Below are positions 1-5,043 of a DNA stretch of 5,258 nt, piece after piece. Within the stretch, counting starts at the first letter, position 1, and the number at the start of each line of letters is the position of its first letter. The position numbers were made by a program, and so were the translations under genes. Source of the stretch: Fervidobacterium sp. (GTDB lineage: Bacteria > Thermotogota > Thermotogae > Thermotogales > Fervidobacteriaceae); NCBI GenBank assembly GCA_003522805.1, contig DPIB01000139.1, positions 1 through 5,258 of the forward strand. The letters run 5' to 3'. The notes under the pieces were generated by a model, which did not search any database, was not told the origin of the DNA, and worked only from the letters and a program-made list of their open reading frames with translations.

Positions 1-890
1 CCGACAACGTCTGAAATGAAGACGCCACCGTATTCTTCCAATATTTTTTTTGCATTTAGCACTGCTTGTTCTTGATATCTAAAATGTTTGAAGTTCTCCG
101 GAAGGTACATTTCAAAGAGTTTTTCATCTCTGCTTAATTCATCTTTGAAATACTCATACAAAAGCTTCAAGTATAGCTCATACGGGCTGATAGTTTGATT
201 TAACCAAGTCTTCTGCGTGACCGTTTGAACATAGTCACTAGTAACGTCAACTGAATCTTTCCAAAGTTCGTTAAACTTTGCTGCTGCAAATTCGTAGTCG
301 GATCTGTTCTTTAGTTCCACGTTGAACTCGAGGTTGTCTTGAAGGCCAGATTGGGTGAAATTGCTTGAGCCTGTTATGACCCTGCCTACATCTCTATCTC
401 CTTCTTTGAAAGTCATGATGTACAACTTTGCATGTGTCTTACGAGAAGGATATGCTCTTATCTCCAGCTTGCCACACTTTATCCATTCAATGAATTTTTG
501 GATTCCTTCTTCTATTTCCAATTTGTCATCGGAATCTGAAATCTCATTTTCAACCGCTGTACTGACTAATTCTTTTGTCTCCTTATGTGATGGAGTTATA
601 TCTTCTCCAGGCTCATCATGTGATTTTTCCATAAGGTTATACGTTTCCTGATCAGTTGAAATGCCAATCAATATTCGAATCTTTTCAGTACTTTCAAGAG
701 ATTTGTACAAGGCATGAAAGCCACTTAAATAGAAATATCCAACCAGTACATCAAAATGTTTTGAGTCTTTTATAAGCTGGTTGAATCGGTTTCTTAAAGA
801 CTGATTCTGTTCATTTGTTATAAATGTAAGATCAGTACTTTGAAACAGTGGTAAGGATCCAATATCCCAATTCTGAAAATATGAAGACAT
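1..890 (-). CDS. PLD-like nuclease / SNF2-type helicase, N-terminal part
   Basis: An open frame runs from an ATG at 890 to the window edge without a stop (296 codons, C-terminus missing). Residues ~20-195 resemble a PLDc_2 phospholipase-D-like nuclease domain: strand DVLVGYFYLSGF (47-58), IRILIGIS (71-78), HAK (153-155), GSSN (174-177) and N-x-E (186-188). The classical HxK(x)4D has T160 where D is usual. A charged, probably flexible insert sits at ~85-125. After a linker, RYQEQAV (271-277) and GGVFISDVV (288-296) match the Q-motif-like helix and the strand leading into Walker A (expected next: GLGKT) of SNF2/superfamily-2 helicases. Proteins with this PLD-plus-helicase order are usually near 1000 residues and are predicted DNA-acting enzymes, often found in defence or restriction-type neighbourhoods. 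The fold assignment is fairly firm. The helicase half is inferred because it lies outside the window, and a defence role is a hypothesis. The start is supported by an SD-like GGAAGGTGG just upstream. Confidence 0.85.
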   Translation of the reverse strand, partial: MSSYFQNWDIGSLPLFQSTDLTFITNEQNQSLRNRFNQLIKDSKHFDVLVGYFYLSGFHALYKSLESTEKIRILIGISTDQETYNLMEKSHDEPGEDITPSHKETKELVSTAVENEISDSDDKLEIEEGIQKFIEWIKCGKLEIRAYPSRKTHAKLYIMTFKEGDRDVGRVITGSSNFTQSGLQDNLEFNVELKNRSDYEFAAAKFNELWKDSVDVTSDYVQTVTQKTWLNQTISPYELYLKLLYEYFKDELSRDEKLFEMYLPENFKHFRYQEQAVLNAKKILEEYGGVFISDVV

Positions 891-895
891 TATAG

Positions 896-904
896 CCACC
901 TTCC
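896..904 (-). promoter_or_regulatory. Ribosome-binding site of the PLD-helicase gene
   Basis: On the minus strand GGAAGGTGG lies five bases before the ATG at 890. Its AGGTG part pairs with the extended anti-SD implied by the other genes here (GGAGGTGATC). It fixes the start codon, and no better upstream in-frame start is seen. Confidence 0.6.
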
Positions 905-923
905 GTGATTGTTGTGTAATTCA

Positions 924-954
924 ATTATATCCTTTTCTTGACAAATTTTGACAA
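924..954 (-). promoter_or_regulatory. Candidate proximal promoter of the PLD-helicase gene
   Basis: Reading the minus strand, TTGTCA (954-949) is followed after 19 bases by a perfect TATAAT (929-924). Transcription would begin near 917, giving a leader of about 27 bases that contains the ribosome-binding site. The spacer is longer than the ideal 17. A second TTGTCA copy at 944-939 lies inside the spacer, so the pair may also be a regulator site. Confidence 0.5.
938..954. repeat. TTGACAA tandem pair, 10-bp period
   Basis: TTGACAA occurs at 938-944 and again at 948-954 (TTGTCAA on the other strand). The start-to-start distance is 10 bp, one helical turn, so both copies face the same side of the DNA. 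The pair overlaps the -35 and spacer of the proximal helicase promoter. It could bind a regulator or simply be duplicated -35-like sequence. Confidence 0.45.
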
Positions 955-965
955 TATTTTCATAG

Positions 966-980
966 CACTTTTGAAAAGTG
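966..980. promoter_or_regulatory. 15-bp palindrome, possible operator
   Basis: CACTTTTGAAAAGTG is a perfect inverted repeat with 7-bp arms around one central base. It starts 11 bp upstream of the -35 of the proximal helicase promoter and lies downstream of the distal one. An arm length of 7 with almost no loop suits a dimeric repressor or activator site better than an RNA hairpin. No partner protein is encoded in the window, so the function is inferred from symmetry and position only. Confidence 0.35.
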
Positions 981-1051
981 TGGATGTAGTAGAACAATCA
1001 TTTAGATCAAATAAACTATTCCTGATAGGCAGTTCATACGATGTACACAAT

Positions 1052-1080
1052 ATTATATGAAAAATTGTAAGAAGAAACAA
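1052..1080 (-). promoter_or_regulatory. Candidate distal promoter toward the PLD-helicase gene
   Basis: On the minus strand TTGTTT (1080-1075), a 17-base spacer and TATAAT (1057-1052) form a sigma-70-type promoter with a perfect -10 and a half-matching -35. A transcript would start near 1045 and carry a leader of about 155 bases, including the palindrome and the TTGTCAA pair. In AT-rich DNA such matches arise by chance, so this is tentative. Confidence 0.3.
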
Positions 1081-1220
1081 GACCTTAGACGTAAAAAGCA
1101 TCTATCCAAATACAGATGACAGAAGAAGGACAGAGCCTCTTGATTCATGCCAGTTACTATTTAAAAGGGCGTAACCATATTGTCAGATCAGTATGTTTAT
1201 TCTAAATGGAGGAATAGACG

Positions 1221-1271
1221 ATGATTCCTTTAACTGCAGAAGGAAGTATGCAGTACACATTTTTCACCTGA
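1221..1271 (+). CDS. Possible 16-residue peptide
   Basis: An ATG at 1221 follows a clear GGAGG at 1208-1212 with eight-base spacing and opens a frame for MIPLTAEGSMQYTFFT before a TGA at 1269-1271. The ribosome-binding site is as good as those of the real genes here, and it stands out in an otherwise empty stretch. The peptide matches no family I know, and it could be a leader peptide, a gene remnant or chance. It ends about 180 bases before the binding-protein gene, and no attenuator-like hairpin follows it. Confidence 0.2.
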   Translation: MIPLTAEGSMQYTFFT

Positions 1272-1399
1272 TTAAATTCAGATTAAGAATAAGTGTTACA
1301 AGTTACTATATTCTGTCACGTAGGTGTATTAGGAATCGAATTGACGTACTTTCTCGCATTATTCGAATGTTATTTGTTGTTTCAACCATTCCATCTTTC

Positions 1400-1429
1400 T
1401 TGACTTTAGCCAGCAATTTGTGATAGTAT
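1400..1429 (+). promoter_or_regulatory. Candidate promoter of the sugar ABC operon
   Basis: TTGACT (1400-1405), an 18-base spacer and TAGTAT (1424-1429) preceded by TGA (an extended -10, TG-A-TAGTAT) lie directly before the binding-protein gene. Transcription would start near 1436, inside the GGAGGGAGGTGG ribosome-binding segment, leaving a leader of only about 16 bases. Short leaders are known in Thermotoga, so this is plausible. The -10 matches only four of six positions. Confidence 0.4.
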
Positions 1430-1451
1430 CCTACGGAGGGAGGTGGTAGGA

Positions 1452-2720
1452 ATGAAGAAAGTTCTAGTGTTTTTGTCAATGCTCCTGGTTGTTGTTTCAA
1501 TGGCGGCCAAAGTGGAACTTGTTGTCTGGACTCATGAAGACCCCAACAGGACACCTTTGGAGGAAGGGTATATAAAAGAGTTCGAAAAGATGTATCCAAA
1601 CGTTGAGATTAAGAGAGTTACTTACCCATCTGACAAGATAAAAGAAGTCCTACTAACTGCTTTTGCGGCAAGGAAAGGACCAGATATATTCAACATCGAA
1701 ATACAGGACGAATATCCGTACATTGTCAACGGAAGAGTTGCACCAGTTGATTTAAGCGTCTTAGGTTTGAAGAATTATAATGATTTGAAAAATTTATACC
1801 TCGAGGGCTCTCTTGATGCAGTGACTTACGAAGGAAAGATATACGGTCTTCCTCTCGAGTTGACAAACTGGTGTATATTCATCAACAAGAAGTATTTCAG
1901 AGAAGTCGGCCTTGATCCAGAAAAGGATTATCCAAAAACGTGGGAAGATATGGTCAGGGTCAGCGAAAAGCTTGTTATTAGAGATGGACAGATCATCAAG
2001 AGAAGGGGATTCGATTTCAGGTATCCATACTATTTGACTTTCTTCGTACCAATGGTTGAACAACTCGGTGGAGCACTTTTCAGTGCAGATGGAAAAACAG
2101 CAATAATTAACGATAATGCGTGGCTGAAAGTGCTGGATTTTATGAAGCAGTGGGGACCAAACGGCAAGAATTTGGGTTCGCCAACATATACTGCTGCTAG
2201 AAAAGAGTTCAATAAGGATAATAACACCGTTGCTATGTGCTTGTCTGGATTGTACCAGATAGACAGGATAAAAGCTGAAAATCCAGCATTTTACAATTCA
2301 AAAGAGTGGATGGTTGTGCCATTTCCGGTATTTCAGAATGCTGTAAAGGATGTTAGGTGCAACTTCTACGGACATTACTATATGGTTAACGCCGAGAGTT
2401 CAAAGGAAAAGCAAGAATGGGCTTGGCGATTTATAAACTTTATGTTGAGCCATCCACAAGAGTATTTGACAAAAGTCGGATTGATCCAGCCGAGGAAGGA
2501 TTTAATTGAGTCGGATGTTTTCAAGAACTACCCGTATGCAAATGTGTTTTTGGAAGACATGAAAAAGGCTCATATCGTCCCACTACATCCACAAGGGCCA
2601 CAGATCGAGCAACTTATACGTGAAGCAGTCGAGTCGGTTATGCTCACAAAGACTACAAGTCAAGATGCATTGAAAACGTTGAAGAAGAAAGCAAACGATC
2701 TCTTGAAAGAAGAGCAATGA
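1452..2720 (+). CDS. Sugar ABC transporter, periplasmic substrate-binding protein
   Basis: Captures a sugar outside the cytoplasmic membrane and delivers it to the two permeases encoded next. The 422-residue length is normal for the SBP_bac_1 (MalE/UgpB-like, CUT1) family. Residues 1-19 are a signal peptide: MKK, a hydrophobic core, then SMA at 16-18 with likely cleavage near A18/A19. There is no lipobox cysteine, so the protein is probably soluble. Family landmarks are VELVVWTHED (21-30), FEKMYPNVEI (44-53), GPDIF (76-80), GKIYGLPLE (128-136), the hinge-type NKKYFREVGLDP (145-156) with KTWEDM (162-167), and the C-terminal helix ALKTLKKKANDLLKE. The ATG at 1452 is preferred over an in-frame GTG at 1443, because GGAGGTGG at 1439-1446 is well spaced only for the ATG and overlaps the GTG. 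The substrate cannot be read from sequence, and plant-type oligosaccharides or simple sugars are both possible. Confidence 0.95.
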   Translation: MKKVLVFLSMLLVVVSMAAKVELVVWTHEDPNRTPLEEGYIKEFEKMYPNVEIKRVTYPSDKIKEVLLTAFAARKGPDIFNIEIQDEYPYIVNGRVAPVDLSVLGLKNYNDLKNLYLEGSLDAVTYEGKIYGLPLELTNWCIFINKKYFREVGLDPEKDYPKTWEDMVRVSEKLVIRDGQIIKRRGFDFRYPYYLTFFVPMVEQLGGALFSADGKTAIINDNAWLKVLDFMKQWGPNGKNLGSPTYTAARKEFNKDNNTVAMCLSGLYQIDRIKAENPAFYNSKEWMVVPFPVFQNAVKDVRCNFYGHYYMVNAESSKEKQEWAWRFINFMLSHPQEYLTKVGLIQPRKDLIESDVFKNYPYANVFLEDMKKAHIVPLHPQGPQIEQLIREAVESVMLTKTTSQDALKTLKKKANDLLKEEQ

Positions 2721-2721
2721 T

Positions 2722-2745
2722 CAGGGTGGGCACTTGCCCACCTTG
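2722..2745 (+). terminator. Hairpin after the binding-protein gene
   Basis: CAGGGTGGGC and GCCCACCTTG can pair over ten positions (one G-U) around an ACTT loop, starting two bases after the stop codon. No proper T-tract follows (GATTATAAATG), so it is a poor classical terminator. In binding-protein/permease operons such a hairpin often causes partial termination or protects the upstream mRNA from decay, giving more binding protein than permease. That role is inferred here. Confidence 0.6.
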
Positions 2746-2780
2746 ATTATAAATGTATTATACAGACATTTAGGTAAGTA

Positions 2781-2796
2781 GGGGTGATGTTTCTTG
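2781..2796 (+). promoter_or_regulatory. Ribosome-binding site deciding a TTG start
   Basis: GGGGTGAT (2781-2788) is followed after five bases by TTG (2794). An ATG at 2786-2788 overlaps the SD and is in another frame that gives no permease-like protein, so the TTG is the true start. Confidence 0.7.
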
Positions 2797-3678
2797 GAAA
2801 AGAAAAAAGCGATTTGGGGCTTTATATTTACTATCCCTGCTATTGTATTTTTCATGATATTCGATTTCTATCCGGTGATAAACGCCTTCTGGATGAGTTT
2901 CTTTAAAAAGGACCTTTTATCTCTGAAACCGCCGAAGTTTATAGGGTTTAAAAATTACACTTATCTTTTCACATCAGAAGCATTCTGGAATTCTGTTAAG
3001 GCAACAGCTATATTTACTCTCGGTACGTTCATACCTATGGTCCTTGTCAGTTTAGTTCTTGCAGCATTGATAATGACTCGCAAGAGATTTCAAAAGTTTT
3101 TGCAGATGGCTTACTATTCTCCAGCTGTTTTGTCTTCGGTTGTTGCTGCTATGATATGGCTTCTGATGTTTGATCCACGTGGTCTGGCAAATCAATTCTT
3201 GAATTTTCTCTTCAGTACGCAAGGTATAGATTATCACTGGTTGTCAAATGAGAATATGCTTCGTCTGGCAACGATTATAGTCTACTTTTGGAAGTATGTA
3301 GGATACTTTACCGTGATCTTCGTTTCTGGGATGGCAAGTATTCCAAGGTCTATTCACGAAGCAGCTATTGTCGATGGGGCAAGTGGGTGGCAAGATTTCT
3401 TGCATATAACCTTACCTTTACTAAAACCAACCACATTGCTCGTCTCTGTGATGTCGATGATTCAGTGTTTAAAAACATTCAGTACGCAGTATCTCTTCGT
3501 GCAAGGAGGAGCGCCAAGAGGTCCGATAGATGTTATAACGCTCAATATATATAATACAGCTATAAGGGATCACCAAATCGGTAGAGCAAGTGCAATGAGT
3601 GTAATCTTGTTCTTTGTGATAATGTTCTTTACGTATCTTCAGTTCAAAGTTTCAAGATCAGAAGAAGTAACTTACTGA
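2794..3678 (+). CDS. Sugar ABC transporter permease, MalF/UgpA-like
   Basis: One half of the membrane channel that imports the sugar handed over by the binding protein. It has 294 residues, typical of CUT1 permeases of the UgpA/LacF size class that lack MalF's large extra domain. Six membrane segments are visible at about 7-29, 70-95, 105-126, 157-181, 213-232 and 264-284. The EAA loop that docks to the ATPase is intact: EAAIVDGASGWQ (189-200) followed by ITLPLLKP (205-212). The family pattern GGAPRGPIDVITLNIYNTAI (238-257) followed by GRASAMSVILFF is also present. Translation starts at TTG, set by GGGGTGAT just upstream. The gene follows the binding-protein gene after 73 bases and precedes its partner permease by 17 bases, so the three form one operon. 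Confidence 0.95.
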   Translation: MEKKKAIWGFIFTIPAIVFFMIFDFYPVINAFWMSFFKKDLLSLKPPKFIGFKNYTYLFTSEAFWNSVKATAIFTLGTFIPMVLVSLVLAALIMTRKRFQKFLQMAYYSPAVLSSVVAAMIWLLMFDPRGLANQFLNFLFSTQGIDYHWLSNENMLRLATIIVYFWKYVGYFTVIFVSGMASIPRSIHEAAIVDGASGWQDFLHITLPLLKPTTLLVSVMSMIQCLKTFSTQYLFVQGGAPRGPIDVITLNIYNTAIRDHQIGRASAMSVILFFVIMFFTYLQFKVSRSEEVTY

Positions 3679-3695
3679 TTTGATGGGGTGATCGT

Positions 3696-4544
3696 GTGAA
3701 AAAGAAAATTGTTTCCGTGATAATAGATGTTATTATTTGGGTTTTTCTACTAGGTTTTGCCGCCATTGTTTTGGTTCCGCTTGTCTTTATGTTTACAGCA
3801 TCGTTCATGCCTTCAAATGAGATTATGAAGATGCCATATCCTTGGATTCCAAGTGAGTTTAGATGGCAAAACTATTGGCAAGCGATAAAGGGCAACGATG
3901 GGAAATTCTTGTTTCTAAGAAGTATATGGAACTCGTTCTTAGTAGCCTCCATAACGACTGTTGGCACAGTCTTTTTATGCTCGCTTACCGGTTTTGGCCT
4001 TGCAAAGTACAAGTTCAAGGGTAGAAATTTCGTGTTCTTCATGATCTTGGGCACATTGATGATCCCATTTGAAGCGATCATGATACCGCTTTATTTGATA
4101 GTGACAGGAATGGGGATGCAAGATACATATGCAGGTATGATCATACCTCTTTTGATGAGTCCATTCGGCGTATTCATGATGCGTCAGTACCTGCTAACCT
4201 TCCCAGATGAGATGCTTGATGCTGCCAGGATCGATGGCGCAAGTGAGTTTGGCATTTACTGGCGAATAGTACTGCCAAATAGCGTACCTGCGATCGCAAC
4301 TCTTTCAATCCTAACTTTTAGGTCGCAGTGGGATAATTTGCTCTGGCCATTGTTGATTGTGCAGAGTCCAGAGAAAAAGACGATACCACTATTCATTACG
4401 ATCTTTGTGACTGAAAAGTATACGAACGAAGGTGCAATGATGGCAGCTGCCGCAATAGCAAGTATACCGATGATAATTCTTTTCTTGACTCTGACAAAGT
4501 ACTTCTTGGCAGGTTCTGAAGTCTTTGCTGCAAGAAAAGATTAG
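3696..4544 (+). CDS. Sugar ABC transporter permease, MalG/UgpE-like
   Basis: Partner of the preceding permease in the membrane heterodimer. Its 282 residues are normal for MalG/UgpE-type proteins. Membrane segments lie at about 10-34, 78-103, 111-135, 143-163, 197-221 and 247-270. The EAA loop reads LDAARIDGASEFGIYW (174-189) then IVLPNSVP (191-198), with DAA in place of EAA, which is common in the second permease. The QWDNLLWPL segment (211-219) and the tail FLAGSEVFAARKD are also family-like. The start is GTG at 3696, with GGGGTGATC at 3685-3693 as its ribosome-binding site; an earlier GTG at 3694 is followed at once by TGA and is not usable. No ATP-binding subunit gene follows, so the pair probably uses a shared MalK/MsmK-type ATPase encoded elsewhere. 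Confidence 0.95.
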   Translation: MKKKIVSVIIDVIIWVFLLGFAAIVLVPLVFMFTASFMPSNEIMKMPYPWIPSEFRWQNYWQAIKGNDGKFLFLRSIWNSFLVASITTVGTVFLCSLTGFGLAKYKFKGRNFVFFMILGTLMIPFEAIMIPLYLIVTGMGMQDTYAGMIIPLLMSPFGVFMMRQYLLTFPDEMLDAARIDGASEFGIYWRIVLPNSVPAIATLSILTFRSQWDNLLWPLLIVQSPEKKTIPLFITIFVTEKYTNEGAMMAAAAIASIPMIILFLTLTKYFLAGSEVFAARKD

Positions 4545-4547
4545 CAA

Positions 4548-4587
4548 TTGAGGGTAAGTCTCCACCTTGAATAGCATTTTTCTTTCT
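4548..4587 (+). terminator. Weak candidate terminator after the ABC operon
   Basis: TTGAGGGT (4548-4555) can pair imperfectly with ACCTTGAA (4564-4571), with one mismatch, one G-U and an eight-base loop. A T-rich run (TTTTTCTTTCTT) lies at 4577-4588. The stem is weak, so read-through into the next gene is likely. Confidence 0.25.
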
Positions 4588-4597
4588 TGGAGGTTGT

Positions 4598-4852
4598 ATG
4601 AGGTTGAACTTGTACATTGGATTGCTTGGGAAAGAGGCATTGCTCATGCCACATACGTACGATAGAATGGTGGAGAGGGGTATCTCTATTGATGATTTGA
4701 CTCAACTACTCGAGTCAAAGGATTCTAGTGCTATTATGCAGAGGAATGGAAGAATCAAGATTTCTAATGAAAAGATAGTTGCGATAGTGCAACTATCTTT
4801 TCGGGACTTGTATATTGTAACTGTTTTTAAGGAAGGAAAATCAGTAAAATAA
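4598..4852 (+). CDS. Small DUF4258-like protein
   Basis: An 84-residue protein of unknown function. The core MPHTYDRMVERGIS (17-30), the following helix IDDLTQLLES (31-40), and a C-terminal beta stretch ending LYIVTVFKEG (71-80) fit the DUF4258 pattern (His near the start, R-M-x-E-R-G-I, then a short beta-sheet). These small proteins resemble RelE/BrnT-type toxins in overall shape, but no antitoxin-like gene is adjacent, so a toxin role is not supported. The start is uncertain. The ATG at 4598 has GGAGGT only three bases upstream, while the ATG at 4646 (giving MPHTYDRM, closer to the usual family start) has AAAGAGG eight bases upstream. It lies 53 bases after the permease gene on the same strand and may be co-transcribed, though it has no obvious part in sugar uptake. 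A perfect inverted repeat lies inside codons 58-69. Confidence 0.65.
   Translation: MRLNLYIGLLGKEALLMPHTYDRMVERGISIDDLTQLLESKDSSAIMQRNGRIKISNEKIVAIVQLSFRDLYIVTVFKEGKSVK
4769..4802. repeat. Perfect 14-bp inverted repeat inside the DUF4258-like gene
   Basis: GAAAAGATAGTTGC (4769-4782) and its exact reverse complement GCAACTATCTTTTC (4789-4802) flank a six-base GATAGT spacer. Because the outer ends are A-rich on one side and T-rich on the other, the RNA of either strand would fold into a stem bordered by A and U runs, like a compact bidirectional terminator. It lies about 90 bases past the stop of the convergent corA fragment, where a terminator for that gene could be expected. The G+C content of the stem is low, so terminator strength is uncertain. 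Confidence 0.8.
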
Positions 4853-4893
4853 TCGAGCTTTCTTGAATCTTTTAGATGGCGATTGTCAATACT

Positions 4894-5043
4894 TTATATC
4901 CACTTTTTCTTCTTAAAGTATAGAATCATGCCTATTGCGATGCACACCATCACGATGAGGACAGTTGGGTATGCGTACTTCCATCCGAGTTCAGGCATGT
5001 ATTTAAAATTCATTCCGTACACTCCTGCAATAAAGCTCAGTGG
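4894..5043 (-). pseudogene. corA: corA, 3' fragment (Mg2+/divalent-cation channel)
   Basis: Minus-strand reading gives 49 codons before TAA at 4896-4894. They contain PLSFIAG, the YGMN signature (minus strand, 5019-5008), KYMPELGWKYAYP, one hydrophobic segment TVLIVMVCIAIGMILYF, and the positive tail KKKKWI. This is the end of the first membrane helix, the outer loop and the second membrane helix of a CorA-family pentameric magnesium channel, and it closely resembles the known Thermotoga CorA C-terminus. The large cytoplasmic domain and most of helix one are absent: upstream of the PLS codons the sequence turns into the right end of an IS200/IS605-type element. The 5' part, if still present, would lie beyond the right edge of the window. 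A 49-residue piece cannot form the channel. Confidence 0.88.

Larger units (their letters stand above)
905..1451. other. Divergent intergenic region without a convincing gene
   Basis: About 550 bases separate the minus-strand helicase gene from the plus-strand sugar operon. The stretch holds the promoter-like and repeat signals listed separately. Six-frame reading gives only short frames (for example 1193-1423 plus) with no good ribosome-binding site and a composition unlike the neighbouring proteins. I see no tRNA, rRNA or recognisable riboswitch. The length is unusual for a compact Thermotogae genome and could reflect a decayed gene, an unrecognised small RNA or a long control region. Confidence 0.6.

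Noticed and set aside
355..651. 98-codon plus-strand frame
   Set aside because: It lies wholly opposite the PLD-domain coding sequence, has no ribosome-binding site and a low-complexity Ser/Leu-rich composition; it is a shadow.
1060..1160. Possible IS256-like transposase scrap on the minus strand (VICIWIDAFYV, followed by a stop)
   Set aside because: The likeness to the WIDA.YV motif covers only about ten residues, the flanking frames do not continue it even allowing frameshifts, and no terminal repeats are seen.
1193..1423. 76-codon plus-strand frame
   Set aside because: No ribosome-binding site before its ATG, Arg/Ile-rich composition unlike neighbours, no family resemblance. The GGAGG site inside it serves a different frame, if any.
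1306..1599. 97-codon minus-strand frame overlapping the binding-protein start
   Set aside because: About half of it is antisense to the signal-peptide and N-terminal region of a certain gene. The tail looks mildly protein-like but matches nothing I know.
4389..4647. Two overlapping 83-codon minus-strand frames
   Set aside because: Both are opposite the end of the MalG-like permease and lack ribosome-binding sites.
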